Of a stretch of 64,000 bases of DNA, positions 29,868 through 39,195 are shown in pieces. Positions within the stretch are counted from its first letter, which is position 1. The number at the start of each line of letters is the position of its first letter. The notes under the pieces were generated by a model. It was not told the origin of the DNA. It searched no databases and saw only the letters and a program-made list of their open reading frames with translations. The position numbers were made by a program, and so were the translations under genes. Origin of the DNA: an uncultured Methylocystaceae bacterium (lineage in GTDB: Bacteria > Pseudomonadota > Alphaproteobacteria > Rhizobiales > Beijerinckiaceae); the NCBI GenBank assembly GCA_903870245.1, contig CAIQCB010000013.1, positions 26,620-90,619 of the forward strand. Direction: 5' to 3'.

Positions 29868-30332
29868 TCACGCGGCCGCGCGGGTTCCATGCAGCGGGGC
29901 GACCCCAAGGCTCGCCAGTTGTTGCGTGAGGGCCACAAAATCGCGGGATTGGCGGCCGAAGCTTTCGAAGCGTTCCGTCGCAAAGCGCGTTTGCAAGGTG
30001 ACGGCCTCTTCGAAGGTTTTCACTCCGGCAAGATTTTCCATGTGCGCGAGGAACGCGCCGAGATTCTCTTCCCAAAACTCCAGCGACTTTTGCGCAAGCG
30101 GCGAGGCGTCGATGAAAAAGGCCGCCGCCACGCCAAAGGGTTCCTGAGGTTCCGCCGGGGCGGCCGGAGCGACTGGGTCGAACGGGATCGCCAAAACGAC
30201 GGGAGCTGGAGCAAAGGCCGCAACAGGCGGCTCCTCTGGAGCTGAGGTCGCAGCCGCCGGCGCGTCGTCCAGTTCCGGACGTTCTTCGTCGGCAGGCCTG
30301 ACTTTATGCGCGTTGCTGTGATCCCGTGTCAT
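29868..30332 (-). CDS. phasin-family granule-associated protein with Pro/Ala-rich N-terminus
   Basis: From ATG 30332 (AGGAG seven bases upstream) the protein is 154 residues. Residues 1-65 are Pro/Ala-rich and disordered-looking. Residues 75-145 are the helical phasin region (SLEFWEENLGAFLAHMENLA, FEEAVTLQTRFATERFESFG). Phasins coat PHB granules and control their size. An ATG at 30356 lies upstream of the Shine-Dalgarno and is not used. It follows the other phasin by 37 bases, so both share a transcript. Confidence 0.85.
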   Translation of the reverse strand: MTRDHSNAHKVRPADEERPELDDAPAAATSAPEEPPVAAFAPAPVVLAIPFDPVAPAAPAEPQEPFGVAAAFFIDASPLAQKSLEFWEENLGAFLAHMENLAGVKTFEEAVTLQTRFATERFESFGRQSRDFVALTQQLASLGVAPLHGTRAAA

Positions 30333-30369
30333 CCGGTTGCTCCTTTGTCTGGACATGATTGCCTGACGA

Positions 30370-30729
30370 TCAGCCTTTGCCAGTCGTAGACTTCTGGAAG
30401 GTCGAGCTCAGATCCTTGGTTTGCTCCTGAAAGGCGGCGAACTGCGATTTCAGAAATTCCGACTGAAGCTGGAAGACTTCCTGCGGATCCCGGGCGTGAA
30501 CCAGTTTTTGCGCCAGATCAAAGGCGGCGTTGACGTTCGCCTCGGCGTAAGACAAAGCCTTGGCGCCCACATCCTTGGCGGCCGGGGGCACCAGCGGCAA
30601 ATCAGGCGTGGAGTTAATTGCCTTGTGGGCGGCGCCCGCAAAGCCCTCGAAGGCCTTCCGGGCCTGTTCGACGCTCTTTTCGGCGAAGTCCCGGACTTCG
30701 TTGGGAACCTGGTAAATCGGGTCAGCCAT
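30370..30729 (-). CDS. phasin
   Basis: The 119-residue protein is a canonical small alphaproteobacterial phasin: VRDFAEKSVEQARKAFEGF, then ALSYAEANVNAAFDLAQKLV and FQLQSEFLKSQFAAFQEQT, all amphipathic helices. It should bind the surface of polyhydroxybutyrate granules. It heads a two-phasin operon ending at the terminator 29817-29845. PhaR, encoded at 34.7 kb, is the expected repressor of phasin genes. Confidence 0.93.
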   Translation of the reverse strand: MADPIYQVPNEVRDFAEKSVEQARKAFEGFAGAAHKAINSTPDLPLVPPAAKDVGAKALSYAEANVNAAFDLAQKLVHARDPQEVFQLQSEFLKSQFAAFQEQTKDLSSTFQKSTTGKG

Positions 30730-31172
30730 CTCTTGCGTTCCTCTATTTTGTCACTTGCCCCGGGTGAACATGTCCACTTCCGGCGACCTGACCTGGATAT
30801 GTATAAACCTAAACTTGCTGCATTGCAACAAATTTGTGCGGTGCAGTATTTGGGCGAAGCTTATTCTTGACGCAGCTTAAATCACGGCCAATCGACCAAC
30901 GAACTTTCAGTGAACCTGTAAACTTCAGATGGACCCGATTGGCTCCGATCCATTAAGCTTTGTACTCAGCTCTTGGATCTTGGCTCCAGGATCTTCGCTC
31001 TTGGCTCCAGGTTTTTGGCTCGTGGTGTTTTTGGCTCTTGGCGTTTCGTTGTTGCGCCTGGAGAACCAAGCGTACCGGGAGGCGCACTCACGGAGATTTA
31101 AAAATACAAATTAAATCATGATTGTCAACAAAATCGCTCTCCGCCTAAACTCGGCGAGCGATACATTCACGG
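30730..31172. other. intergenic region between divergent phasin and histidine kinase genes
   Basis: These 443 bases hold the promoters for both directions, but no confident -10/-35 pair stands out. The sequence around 30796-30840 contains several ttgca/tgcaac motifs (gctgcattgcaacaaat, gtgcggtgcag), which resemble the TTGC-rich sites reported for PhaR-type repressors; this is suggestive only. A degenerate short-repeat stretch covers 30970-31045. No open frame is supported. Confidence 0.5.
30970..31045. repeat. degenerate cttggctccaggatc short-repeat stretch
   Basis: Units such as cttggatcttggctccagg, cttcgctcttggctccagg and tttttggctcttgg follow each other imperfectly. It resembles the array at 5581-5650 in unit length and in its ggatc/ccagg composition. 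It may be a decayed minisatellite. Confidence 0.6.
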
Positions 31173-33662
31173 ATGCGGGCCGGAATCGATCATTTGTCCT
31201 ACAAAGCCGACGAAACACGCGCAGCAGAGTTGATCGCCGCAGATCCGGCCTTATCCGCCCTTGACGCATCGCGTACGCCGGTCGTGGCCGCATTGCAGGC
31301 TCCTTTTCGCGTTGTGCATCTTAACGCAGCCGCGCGCCTTGTTATGGCCGAACCGGAAATCCTTCGCCGACTGTTCGATCGCGCCTGGCCTGCAATCCTT
31401 GAGATGCAGGGGGCTGGCCGGTCGAAATCGGAAACCGGCGATGACGACGGCGGGACCCGCTTTGAGCGCGTATCAATCGAGATCGATGGACAAGTCCGGC
31501 GCGTGACATTGTTTTGCCGATCTTTGGCGGAACCGACCGGTGGCCGATTATTTGTGTTGGCCGCCCCGGATTCAGACCTGGCGAAAGATTCGGACGCAAC
31601 GTCGAGAGCTCAACCGAGCTCGCAACCCAGGATGCGCCATGAAGAGCCATCAATTCGTTTCCATTGGAAAACCGATGCGCAGGATCGATTTGTCGCCGTC
31701 GACCCGGCGCTCGCCGACATTTTCGGCGCCGCCGCAGATCTCGTCGGCGCCAGCGTCGAACAGGTAGCAGACGGTCTCGGAGGAGGAGTGGAATGGATTC
31801 GGGCCATGGCCTCGCGTCGATCATGGAGCGGCGTTCGGATCGAGTGGCCCCTCGCCGACGGAAGGAGCGTCGCGCCGGTCACGCTGGGCGCCCTGCCGGT
31901 CATCGGGGAGTCGCAGCGTTTTGCCGGATACAATGGCTACGGGCTCATTCATCTTGCGCAAATTCGCGCCTGTGAGCAGCCAGGCGCCGCGCAGGCGGAG
32001 ATTGAACCACCGACATTGCTCACAGCCAATGTTGTCCCCCTGCGTCCGATGCTTGCCGCCGTCCCGCGAACGGCTCCTCCAGCGCCGCCAGAGACGTCGC
32101 GGCGTGATCCGCTCAGATTGACTGAAAGCGAACTCTCCGCTTTTGCTGAAATCGCCCGAACATTGGGCGACGGGGAGACGTCGTCGCAGGACGCTCGCGA
32201 TCCCGGCTCACAGGCCAACAACGGGGACGAACGCCCCGAGGCGGGTCCATCAACGGATGCCACAGAAAGATTGCTTGATCTCCTGCCGATCGGGATTCTT
32301 GTGGCGCGTGGCGCACAAACGCTTTTCGTCAACCAGGCGCTTTTGACGGAACTTGGTTACGCTGACAGCTTGGCGTTCGCCAATGACGGCGGATTGGCGC
32401 GCATTTTCATGGGCCGTTCGTCGATGACGATCGGGGCTTTCGGCGACGAGATAGACGCCCATGTGGAGACCATAGAGTGGCGTGGCGCGCCAGCGACAAT
32501 GATCTCATTGATGCGCGCGCCTTTAGGCCGCAGGACCCCGGAGCGAGAGGAAGTTGATAAGAAACTGGCGCGCGCGCGCAGCGACAACGTCATGTTGCGC
32601 GCCGTGATCGACGCGCTTGACGGGGCGGTGGCGATTATCGATGAATCCGGCTGCATCGAAAGCGCAACGATGGCTTTCACGGCTCTGTACGGCGCCGAGA
32701 AGGGCGCCTTCGACGGGCGGGTTTTATCCTCGATAATAAGATCCGAGGATGCGCTGGAGTTGATGGCGCAGATACAGCGCGCCGAAATCGGCAATCCGCA
32801 GAGCTTTCTGTTGACGACGCACATGTCGCCGAAATCGCTTGAGGCGATCATTGCCCGCTTACCCGTCGGCGCCGGTAAAATCTATCTTCGCTTGCGTGAA
32901 GCCGACGCTTCGCCCGTTCATGAACATTTGGCCGCACGACAGGCGGCGGAGCAGGCCAATACGGCGAAATCCGGTTTTTTGGCGCGCATCAGTCATGAAA
33001 TAAGAACACCGTTGAATGCGATCATCGGTTTTGCGGAAGTCATGCTCGAAGAGCGGTTTGGACCGGTCGGCTCACAGCGATACATGGATTATCTGAAGGA
33101 CATCCATACGTCCGGCGCGCATGTGCTCTCTCTGGCGGATGATCTCCTCGACCTGTCGAAAATCGAGGCGGGCAAAATGGATTTGAACTTCGCGCCCGTC
33201 GACGTAAACATTGTGATCGCCGAATGCATGTCAATTATGCAGCCGCAAGCGAACAGCAGACGCGTTGTGATGCGGCAGGCTTTGGCCTCGACACTGCCCC
33301 TCATTAGCGCCGATACCCGGACGCTGCGTCAAATTTTATTCAATCTGTTCTCAAACGCCGTGAAATTCACGCCGGGCGGCGGTCAGGTCATCGTTTCCAG
33401 CACTCTCGCGGAGACAGGTCATGTGCTTGTTCGCGTCAAGGATACGGGCGTCGGCATGAGTGAAGATGAAGTGCAAATGGCTCTGGAGCCCTACAAACAG
33501 ATTGCGCCCCTTAGCGATGCGCGCGGCCACGGACTGGGTTTGCCCTTGACGAAGGCCCTTGTTGAAGCAAGTCGCGGCGCCTTGACGATACGAAGTTGTC
33601 GACAGGAGGGCACGCTGGTTGAAATCGCTTTTCCCCCGATGGAAGTTCGCGCCGCAGAATGA
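31173..33662 (+). CDS. soluble PAS sensor histidine kinase (PleC/DivJ/PdhS-like)
   Basis: The 829-residue protein has no evident membrane helices. PAS-like segments occur near 40-90, 365-440 and 485-560 (e.g. LLDLLPIGILVARGAQTLFV; VIDALDGAVAIIDESGCIE). The dimerisation box is FLARISHEIRTPLNAIIGFAE-like, with His608 in SHEIRTPLN, and the ATPase domain has NLFSNAVKF, DTGVGMSEDE and GHGLGLPL. The H-box wording and architecture fit the cell-cycle kinases of Rhizobiales that feed DivK/CtrA. No cognate response regulator is adjacent, so target is inferred only. Confidence 0.9.
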   Translation: MRAGIDHLSYKADETRAAELIAADPALSALDASRTPVVAALQAPFRVVHLNAAARLVMAEPEILRRLFDRAWPAILEMQGAGRSKSETGDDDGGTRFERVSIEIDGQVRRVTLFCRSLAEPTGGRLFVLAAPDSDLAKDSDATSRAQPSSQPRMRHEEPSIRFHWKTDAQDRFVAVDPALADIFGAAADLVGASVEQVADGLGGGVEWIRAMASRRSWSGVRIEWPLADGRSVAPVTLGALPVIGESQRFAGYNGYGLIHLAQIRACEQPGAAQAEIEPPTLLTANVVPLRPMLAAVPRTAPPAPPETSRRDPLRLTESELSAFAEIARTLGDGETSSQDARDPGSQANNGDERPEAGPSTDATERLLDLLPIGILVARGAQTLFVNQALLTELGYADSLAFANDGGLARIFMGRSSMTIGAFGDEIDAHVETIEWRGAPATMISLMRAPLGRRTPEREEVDKKLARARSDNVMLRAVIDALDGAVAIIDESGCIESATMAFTALYGAEKGAFDGRVLSSIIRSEDALELMAQIQRAEIGNPQSFLLTTHMSPKSLEAIIARLPVGAGKIYLRLREADASPVHEHLAARQAAEQANTAKSGFLARISHEIRTPLNAIIGFAEVMLEERFGPVGSQRYMDYLKDIHTSGAHVLSLADDLLDLSKIEAGKMDLNFAPVDVNIVIAECMSIMQPQANSRRVVMRQALASTLPLISADTRTLRQILFNLFSNAVKFTPGGGQVIVSSTLAETGHVLVRVKDTGVGMSEDEVQMALEPYKQIAPLSDARGHGLGLPLTKALVEASRGALTIRSCRQEGTLVEIAFPPMEVRAAE

Positions 33663-33998
33663 TCGACAAAGCAACGAACCAGATCACTATAATTTCGCCT
33701 GTTTCCCGGAATGGAAAACGGACATCCGACCCGGAGAGCAAACCATTCGAAAAGATAACATCCGACGACGCCGTCGCCTTCATTTTCTATATTTCAACAA
33801 AACCAGGGCGCGCGTCAGCCCGGAAGTTCCAGCGCTCGGGCGGGCGTCAGTCAAGATGTTGACATCGTGGCGGCGAGGTCTGAAAACGCCGGTAGTTATT
33901 GAAAAACATAGACAAAGTATAATTTACCGCAGCCTTCCCGCCAGCGTTGCCCGGGCGTTAGTAGCTGCTTGAGCATTTTTTCATCAAATACCCCGGGT

Positions 33999-34030
33999 CA
34001 AGTGTGAAATATGGCAAGTGTGAAATATGG
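33999..34030. repeat. exact tandem 16-bp repeat caagtgtgaaatatgg x2
   Basis: Two identical abutting copies lie in the AT-rich region 210 bases before the small HTH gene. The spacing of 16 bp (about one and a half helical turns) could suit paired protein sites. No match to a known operator is claimed. Confidence 0.8.
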
Positions 34031-34173
34031 TAAGTACAATTCATGATTACCCGATATGGCAATTTAGTCATTGTACTATCACGTTTCATAGCGAGACAAC
34101 ACGAGTAAGTTAATAATGAGTTTTTTGGAAAGGAGAGTTGAAAATAGGAGTTGAGTATTCTATTTGCGCCTGA

Positions 34174-34198
34174 TGATAAATTAAGTTATAATTTATCA
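34174..34198. promoter_or_regulatory. AT-rich 10-bp inverted repeat upstream of the small HTH gene
   Basis: tgataaatta and taatttatca are exact inverted repeats around agtta. The centre lies about 56 bases before the ATG at 34242, a usual place for an autoregulatory operator. Its arms are too AT-rich to make a stable terminator. Confidence 0.5.
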
Positions 34199-34241
34199 GA
34201 ACCTCGTAACAACCTTTCCGCCATTATTAAAAATAGGGATT

Positions 34242-34505
34242 ATGCTAGTGTCTCTTACAACAAAGGAAGTCGCTCAACTTCGTAAAATCATTGTTCTTGC
34301 TGAAGGCTTGCTGGCCAATGGCGGCAAAACCCCCGCCGGCAAAACATCCGCCGGCAAATCCGCAGAGAGCGGCCGGCGACGCTCCGGCAAGGAGCTTGAG
34401 GCGTTCCGCAAAATGCTCAAGCAGGAGCGCAAGTCTGGCGCTTCCGTCTCTGCCCTGGCTAAAAAACACGGCGTAACGGCGTCCTATATCTATCAGATCG
34501 GATAA
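34242..34505 (+). CDS. small basic HTH protein, putative DNA-binding regulator
   Basis: The 87-residue protein has an N-terminal helix (VAQLRKIIVLAEGLLANG), a low-complexity Lys/Ala/Gly linker with repeated PAGKTSAGKSA-like units, and a C-terminal helix-turn-helix-like segment SVSALAKKHGVTASYIYQIG. The last part resembles the recognition region of resolvase/transposase-type HTHs. AGGG stands before the ATG. I do not recognise a named family. Position near phaR and an upstream palindrome suggest a regulator, without proof. Confidence 0.7.
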   Translation: MLVSLTTKEVAQLRKIIVLAEGLLANGGKTPAGKTSAGKSAESGRRRSGKELEAFRKMLKQERKSGASVSALAKKHGVTASYIYQIG

Positions 34506-34667
34506 TAGAAACCTTCACCGCTCGCTCGATACGACTTGCCCTGTTCGCCAGAGGCGTAACAGTCATTAACTTATTTGATAACGCTCCGCGTCAAAAAGGG
34601 CGCGTGGCGGCGCATGAGCGTTTACGCAGCCAAGAGGCTTTCCATCGAAGTGAATACTGTTGGCGAA

Positions 34668-34741
34668 AGAAATCGCGACAAGACCATCGCGACAAGACCA
34701 ATGACCATATTCCCGGTCTGTTTCAATCAGACCGGGAAACT
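34668..34741 (+). repeat. composite intergenic repeat, partial copy E, with strong terminal hairpin
   Basis: gcgaaagaaatcgcgacaag is followed by a short duplicate atcgcgacaagacca, then arms ttcccggtctg (34710-34720) and cagaccgggaa (34728-34738) around tttcaat, an 11-bp perfect stem. It ends six bases before the PhaR stop, between convergent genes, and could terminate both. Confidence 0.75.
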
Positions 34742-34743
34742 CT

Positions 34744-35358
34744 CTAATGTCGAGAGAGGCTATCGATCTTTTTGGTCAGTTCGCTGAGCTGGCGCTTGAG
34801 ATCCTCGACCTCGCTCGCGTTGGGCGCATCGGTGGTCTTGTGCTGGGTTTCTTCTTCCGTCCTCGGCGAGGGGTCCGTCGGTAAGCCGAAAGGATTGAAC
34901 ATCGAAAGAGCCTGGCGAAAGACAGCCATGTTCTTGCGGGTTTGTTCTTCAAGCGACTGAAAAGCCTGCCGTGTCGGTTCGGCGAGCGGGCCGGTTCCAA
35001 GCGCAGAGGTGAACTGGTCGCGAAACCTCTGCTGTTCCTTGGTGAGCTTGTCGATGGTGAACTCCAGATAGCTGGGCACCAGCATCTGCATGGAGTCGCC
35101 GTAGAAACGGATCAACTGGCGCAGAAAGGCGATCGGCAGCAGGCTTTGGCCGTCCTTGCCCTCCTGTTCGAAAATAATCTGGGTGAGAACCGGGCGGGTG
35201 ATGTCCTCGCCGGTTTTTGCATCGCAAACGACGAAATCCTCACCCTTTTTGACCATTGAGGCCAAGTCTTCAAGCGTAACGTAAGTGCTTGTTCCAGTGT
35301 CGTACAGACGCCTGTTAGCATATTTCTTGATGATCGTCGGCTTTTTTTCCGTCGTCAT
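34744..35358 (-). CDS. phaR: polyhydroxyalkanoate synthesis repressor PhaR
   Basis: The 204-residue protein has the PHB accumulation regulator N-terminal domain [20 protein letters not shown]. The central granule-binding repeat region follows ([40 protein letters not shown]). The C-terminus is a coiled-coil ([19 protein letters not shown]). PhaR binds PHB granules and represses phasin and related promoters when polymer is absent. It is divergent from phaA, an arrangement common in Rhizobiales. Confidence 0.96.
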   Translation of the reverse strand: MTTEKKPTIIKKYANRRLYDTGTSTYVTLEDLASMVKKGEDFVVCDAKTGEDITRPVLTQIIFEQEGKDGQSLLPIAFLRQLIRFYGDSMQMLVPSYLEFTIDKLTKEQQRFRDQFTSALGTGPLAEPTRQAFQSLEEQTRKNMAVFRQALSMFNPFGLPTDPSPRTEEETQHKTTDAPNASEVEDLKRQLSELTKKIDSLSRH

Positions 35359-35601
35359 TCGCCGTCTCGCCCCCCTGCCGCGCGTGGTCGGCGCTCAAAT
35401 AACAGCCAAGCTGCGTCGCTGCGACGATACGCGCAATTAGGCGCCTGCGGCAATATTTTCATGCCCGATGGCTTTCGTTTGCCGTCAAATCCGTGCAAAA
35501 CGGGGCGCGGCTTGAACAAGCAAGCGCAAAAACACTTCTCAGACATGGATCGGCCGGGCGCGATGCAGGCCGGCAATCATCATATTTTCAAGGAGATCGA
35601 C

Positions 35602-36777
35602 ATGACGACCGACATCGTGATCGTTTCCGCGGCGCGCACCGCCGTCGGATCGTTCAACGGAGCCCTCGGCGCGGTTCCGGCCCACGAGCTCGGCGCTGTC
35701 GCCATCAAGGCCGCTCTGGAGCGGGCCAAGGTTGAGCCAGGTTCGGTGGACGAAGTGATCCTCGGTCAGGTGCTGACCGCCGCTCAGGGTCAGAACCCGG
35801 CCCGTCAGGCGGCGATCAAGGCCGGCGTTCCCGACAGCAAGACCGCGTTTGGCGTCAATCAGGTTTGCGGCTCCGGTCTGCGCGCCGTCGCGCTGGCCGC
35901 CCAGCAGATCGCGTCGGGCGACGCGTCGATTGTCGTCGCCGGCGGTCAGGAGTCGATGTCGTTGTCGACCCATGCCGCGCAGTTGCGGACCGGCACCAAG
36001 ATGGGCGACGTGAAGTTCACCGATACGATGATCATTGATGGCCTCACGGACGCCTTCAATAACTATCACATGGGAATCACCGCCGAGAACGTCGCCAAAC
36101 AGTGGCAGATCACCCGGGAGCAGCAGGACGTTTTCGCCGTCGCTTCGCAGAACAAGGCCGAGGCGGCGCAAAAGGCCGGCAAATTCAAGGATGAAATCGC
36201 GCCCTACACGATCACTACCAAGAAAGGCGACGTGATCGTCGACGCCGACGAATACATCAAACATGGCGTGACGCTGGAGGGCGTCTCCAAACTGCGTCCT
36301 GCCTTCATCAAGGACGGCACGGTGACCGCCGCCAACGCCTCCGGCATCAATGATGGCGCCGCCGCGCTGGTGGTGATGAGCGCCGCCGAGGCGCAGAAGC
36401 GCGGTCTCGTCCCGCTGGCCCGCCTCGCCTCATGGGCGACGGCCGGCGTCGATCCCTCGGTGATGGGCTCTGGCCCGATTCCCGCTTCGCGCAAGGCTCT
36501 GGAGAAGGCGGGCTGGAAGGTCGCCGATCTTGATCTGGTCGAGGCCAACGAGGCTTTTGCGGCGCAGGCGCTTGCGGTCAACAAGGATATGGGTTGGGAC
36601 CCGTCAATCGTGAACGTGAATGGCGGCGCCATCGCAATCGGCCATCCAATTGGCGCCTCCGGCGCCCGCGTGCTGACGACGCTGCTCCACGAAATGGCTC
36701 GCCGGGGATCAAAGAAGGGACTGGCGACGCTGTGCATCGGCGGCGGCATGGGCATTGCGCTCACGGTCGAGCGTTAA
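35602..36777 (+). CDS. phaA: acetyl-CoA acetyltransferase (beta-ketothiolase)
   Basis: From ATG 35602 (AGGAGA upstream) the protein is 391 residues, the standard thiolase length. Catalytic residues are Cys89 in [10 protein letters not shown], His348 in [14 protein letters not shown] and Cys378 in TLCIGGGMG. It condenses two acetyl-CoA into acetoacetyl-CoA, the first step of PHB synthesis. The frame is open back to 35461 but lacks support there. phaB follows after 100 bases. Confidence 0.97.
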   Translation: MTTDIVIVSAARTAVGSFNGALGAVPAHELGAVAIKAALERAKVEPGSVDEVILGQVLTAAQGQNPARQAAIKAGVPDSKTAFGVNQVCGSGLRAVALAAQQIASGDASIVVAGGQESMSLSTHAAQLRTGTKMGDVKFTDTMIIDGLTDAFNNYHMGITAENVAKQWQITREQQDVFAVASQNKAEAAQKAGKFKDEIAPYTITTKKGDVIVDADEYIKHGVTLEGVSKLRPAFIKDGTVTAANASGINDGAAALVVMSAAEAQKRGLVPLARLASWATAGVDPSVMGSGPIPASRKALEKAGWKVADLDLVEANEAFAAQALAVNKDMGWDPSIVNVNGGAIAIGHPIGASGARVLTTLLHEMARRGSKKGLATLCIGGGMGIALTVER

Positions 36778-36797
36778 AATCATAGCTTAAGACGGCG

Positions 36798-36822
36798 CAC
36801 GGCCGACGTTTCGTCGGCCGTG
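36798..36822 (+). other. perfect 10-bp hairpin between phaA and phaB
   Basis: cacggccgac and gtcggccgtg form an exact stem around gtttc, 20 bases after the phaA stop. No T-run follows. It could protect the phaA message 3' end or partly terminate, which would set a phaA:phaB ratio. Confidence 0.7.
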
Positions 36823-36876
36823 GACTAGTCTGCCGTCAGCGGCGTTAATGAAAAAATTTCAGGAGGAGAGATCGGA

Positions 36877-37602
36877 ATGTCGAAGACAGCAGTTGTGACC
36901 GGCGGCACGCGCGGCATAGGCGAGGCGATTTCAAAGGCGCTCAAGGCGGCTGGCTACAAGGTTGCAGCGACCTACGCCGGCAACGACGAAGCCGCCAACA
37001 AGTTCAAGGCGGACACCGGCATCCCGGTGTTCAAGTTCGACGTTTCGGACTATGACGCCTGCGCCGCCGGCATCGCCCAGATTGAGAAGGAAGTCGGCCC
37101 GGTCGATATCCTCGTCAATAACGCCGGCATCACCAAGGATCGCCTGTTCCACAAGATGGAGCTGGCGCAGTGGCAGGCGGTGATTAACACCAATCTCAAT
37201 TCACTGTTCAACGTCACCCGCCCGGTTATCAACGGCATGCGCGATCGCGGCTTTGGCCGCATCATCGTTATTTCCTCGATCAATGGCCAGAAGGGTCAGG
37301 CCGGTCAGACCAACTATTCGGCGTCCAAGGCCGGCGACATCGGTTTTGTCAAGGCGCTGGCGCAGGAGAGCGCCTCCAAGGGCATCACCGTGAACGCCAT
37401 CGCGCCGGGCTACATCGCCACCGAGATGGTCAAGGCCGTCCCGCAGGACGTTCTCGACAAGCATATCATCCCGCACATTGCGGTCGGCCGTCTTGGCGAG
37501 CCGGAAGAAATCGCCCGCGCGGTCCTCTTCCTTGCGTGTGACGACGCCGGCTTCATCACCGGCTCGACGCTGACGATCAATGGCGGACAATATCTCGCCT
37601 GA
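36877..37602 (+). CDS. phaB: acetoacetyl-CoA reductase
   Basis: The 241-residue short-chain dehydrogenase has TGGTRGIGEAI (nucleotide binding), NNAG (81-84) and the catalytic triad S134-Y147-K151 in INGQKGQAGQTNYSASKAG. This sequence is typical of NADPH-dependent PhaB. It reduces acetoacetyl-CoA to (R)-3-hydroxybutyryl-CoA. An AGGAGG-type site stands upstream. A terminator follows at 37627. The synthase phaC is not in the window. Confidence 0.96.
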   Translation: MSKTAVVTGGTRGIGEAISKALKAAGYKVAATYAGNDEAANKFKADTGIPVFKFDVSDYDACAAGIAQIEKEVGPVDILVNNAGITKDRLFHKMELAQWQAVINTNLNSLFNVTRPVINGMRDRGFGRIIVISSINGQKGQAGQTNYSASKAGDIGFVKALAQESASKGITVNAIAPGYIATEMVKAVPQDVLDKHIIPHIAVGRLGEPEEIARAVLFLACDDAGFITGSTLTINGGQYLA

Positions 37603-37626
37603 GTTTCGAGACCAGGCGCAAGCAAC

Positions 37627-37656
37627 GCCGGCGTCCTTCTGGACGTCGGCTTTTTT
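37627..37656 (+). terminator. intrinsic terminator after phaB
   Basis: gccggcgtcc and ggacgtcggc pair around ttct with one G-T pair, and six T residues follow (37651-37656). It stands 25 bases after the phaB stop. Confidence 0.93.
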
Positions 37657-37737
37657 ATTTCCCGCTGCTCTGCGGCAAGCTTTCTCCCCACGATAAAGCG
37701 CGCTAGACATCGGGTTGTCGAAGAAAAAGGAAATGAT

Positions 37738-38454
37738 ATGCGTCCCAGCAAACGCGCGCCCGATGAAATGCGCCCGGTCAGTTTCGAACGTGGCGTCGCG
37801 CGTTACGCCGAAGGCTCCTGTCTTGTTAAATTCGGCAACACTCATGTGCTCTGCGCCGCTTCGCTGGAGGATAAGCCGCCGCCATGGCTGCGCGGGCAGG
37901 GACGCGGTTGGGTGACGGCGGAATATTCGATGCTGCCGCGCGCCACGCATACGCGCACGCGACGCGAGTCCAGCGCTGGCAAGCTGACAGGCCGCACTCA
38001 GGAAATTCAACGACTCATCGGTCGCTCCCTGCGCGCCGTCACCAATCTGCCAGCGCTGGGCGAACGACAGATCGTGATCGACTGCGACGTGATACAGGCC
38101 GATGGCGGCACCCGCACCGCCTCCATCACCGGCGCCTGGCTGGCGCTGCGCGATTGTCTGGAGTGGATGCGGAGCCGCTCGATCATCAAGGAAAACCCGC
38201 TCCGCGATCATGTCGCAGCGATTTCCTGCGGCATTTTCAGCGCGACCCCGGTGATCGATCTCGATTATGCGGAAGACTCCATCGCCGAAACAGACGCCAA
38301 TTTCGTGATTACCGGCTCCGGCGGCCTTGTCGAAATTCAGGCAACGGCGGAAGTCGCCGTGTTTTCACCGGATGAACTCTCCGCCATGCTTGCATTGGCG
38401 CAAAAGGGCGTCGCCGATCTCGTTGGGCTGCAGAAGGCCTCTCTGTCGTCATGA
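37738..38454 (+). CDS. rph: ribonuclease PH
   Basis: The 238-residue protein has the RNase PH core: [39 protein letters not shown], the phosphate-site [14 protein letters not shown], and [19 protein letters not shown]. It trims the 3' end of tRNA precursors using phosphate. Its stop overlaps the rdgB start (ATGA). In many Rhizobiales this pair lies near hrcA/grpE/hemW; neither is present here. Confidence 0.97.
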   Translation: MRPSKRAPDEMRPVSFERGVARYAEGSCLVKFGNTHVLCAASLEDKPPPWLRGQGRGWVTAEYSMLPRATHTRTRRESSAGKLTGRTQEIQRLIGRSLRAVTNLPALGERQIVIDCDVIQADGGTRTASITGAWLALRDCLEWMRSRSIIKENPLRDHVAAISCGIFSATPVIDLDYAEDSIAETDANFVITGSGGLVEIQATAEVAVFSPDELSAMLALAQKGVADLVGLQKASLSS

Positions 38455-39080
38455 CCCACAGAAAGATCAGCGGACGTTTGATCGTCGCGACTCACAACGC
38501 CGGCAAGTTGTGGGAATTACAACAATTGCTGGCCCCCCATGGCGTAGACGCCGTCTCCGCCGGCGATCTTGGTCTGCCGGAGCCGGAAGAGACGGAAACG
38601 ACCTTCCGCGGCAACGCTGAGTTGAAAGCTCGCGCCGCCGCCATGGCCGCCAATCTTCCCGCCTTCGCCGACGACTCGGGTCTTTGCGTTGACGCGCTTG
38701 ATGGCGCGCCCGGCGTTTATTCCGCGCGCTGGGCGGGGGAGCCACGCGATTTCAGAGCAGCGTGCGAAAAAGTGCGCGAGGCGCTTGAGGCGCGGGGCGC
38801 TATTGCGCCCTATCGCGCCAATTTCACCTGCGCGCTGACGATTGTATGGCCGGATGGGCATATCGAAGAATTCGAGGGGCGGGTCGATGGCGAGCTGGTG
38901 TTTCCGCCGCGCGGCGACAAGGGGTTTGGCTATGATCCAATCTTCAAGCCGGACGAACTCGATAAAACATTCGGCGAGATGATGTCGGCGGAGAAGCATG
39001 CGCTGCCGGGCGACGGCTCGCGCGCGCTCTCGCATCGCGCCCGCGCCTTTCAGGCGTTGGCGAAGGCCTGCCTGGCGTGA
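38451..39080 (+). CDS. rdgB: non-canonical purine NTP pyrophosphatase (RdgB/HAM1)
   Basis: The 209-residue protein has the nucleotide-binding [35 protein letters not shown] with the metal-binding Asp residues, the substrate loop [11 protein letters not shown] and a C-terminal SHRARAF block. It removes ITP, XTP and dITP from the pool. Coupled to rph. Confidence 0.97.
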   Translation: MTHRKISGRLIVATHNAGKLWELQQLLAPHGVDAVSAGDLGLPEPEETETTFRGNAELKARAAAMAANLPAFADDSGLCVDALDGAPGVYSARWAGEPRDFRAACEKVREALEARGAIAPYRANFTCALTIVWPDGHIEEFEGRVDGELVFPPRGDKGFGYDPIFKPDELDKTFGEMMSAEKHALPGDGSRALSHRARAFQALAKACLA

Positions 39081-39151
39081 ACGCGATCAGATAGGGCGCG
39101 GGATCACTTCTCAGAATCGCGCTTTCGTGTTTTGATCCTCGTCGAGACGCT

Positions 39152-39168
39152 GTTTTTCGAGGAAAAAC
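39152..39168. promoter_or_regulatory. 17-bp inverted repeat upstream of the aldehyde dehydrogenase
   Basis: gtttttc and gaaaaac surround gag, 28 bases before the ATG at 39196. It could be an operator or a short hairpin in the leader. No regulator is adjacent. Confidence 0.4.
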
Positions 39169-39195
39169 ACATCGTGATGGATTTGGAGTCGCGCC

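Larger units (their letters stand above)
33663..34241. other. AT-rich intergenic region before the small HTH gene
   Basis: These 579 bases have no convincing gene. Base composition falls in the second half. Contents include two exact tandem 16-bp repeats caagtgtgaaatatgg (33999-34014, 34015-34030), a pair of gtacaat/attgtac arms about 28 bases apart around 34034-34075, and the palindrome at 34174-34198. It looks like a regulatory region. Confidence 0.6.
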
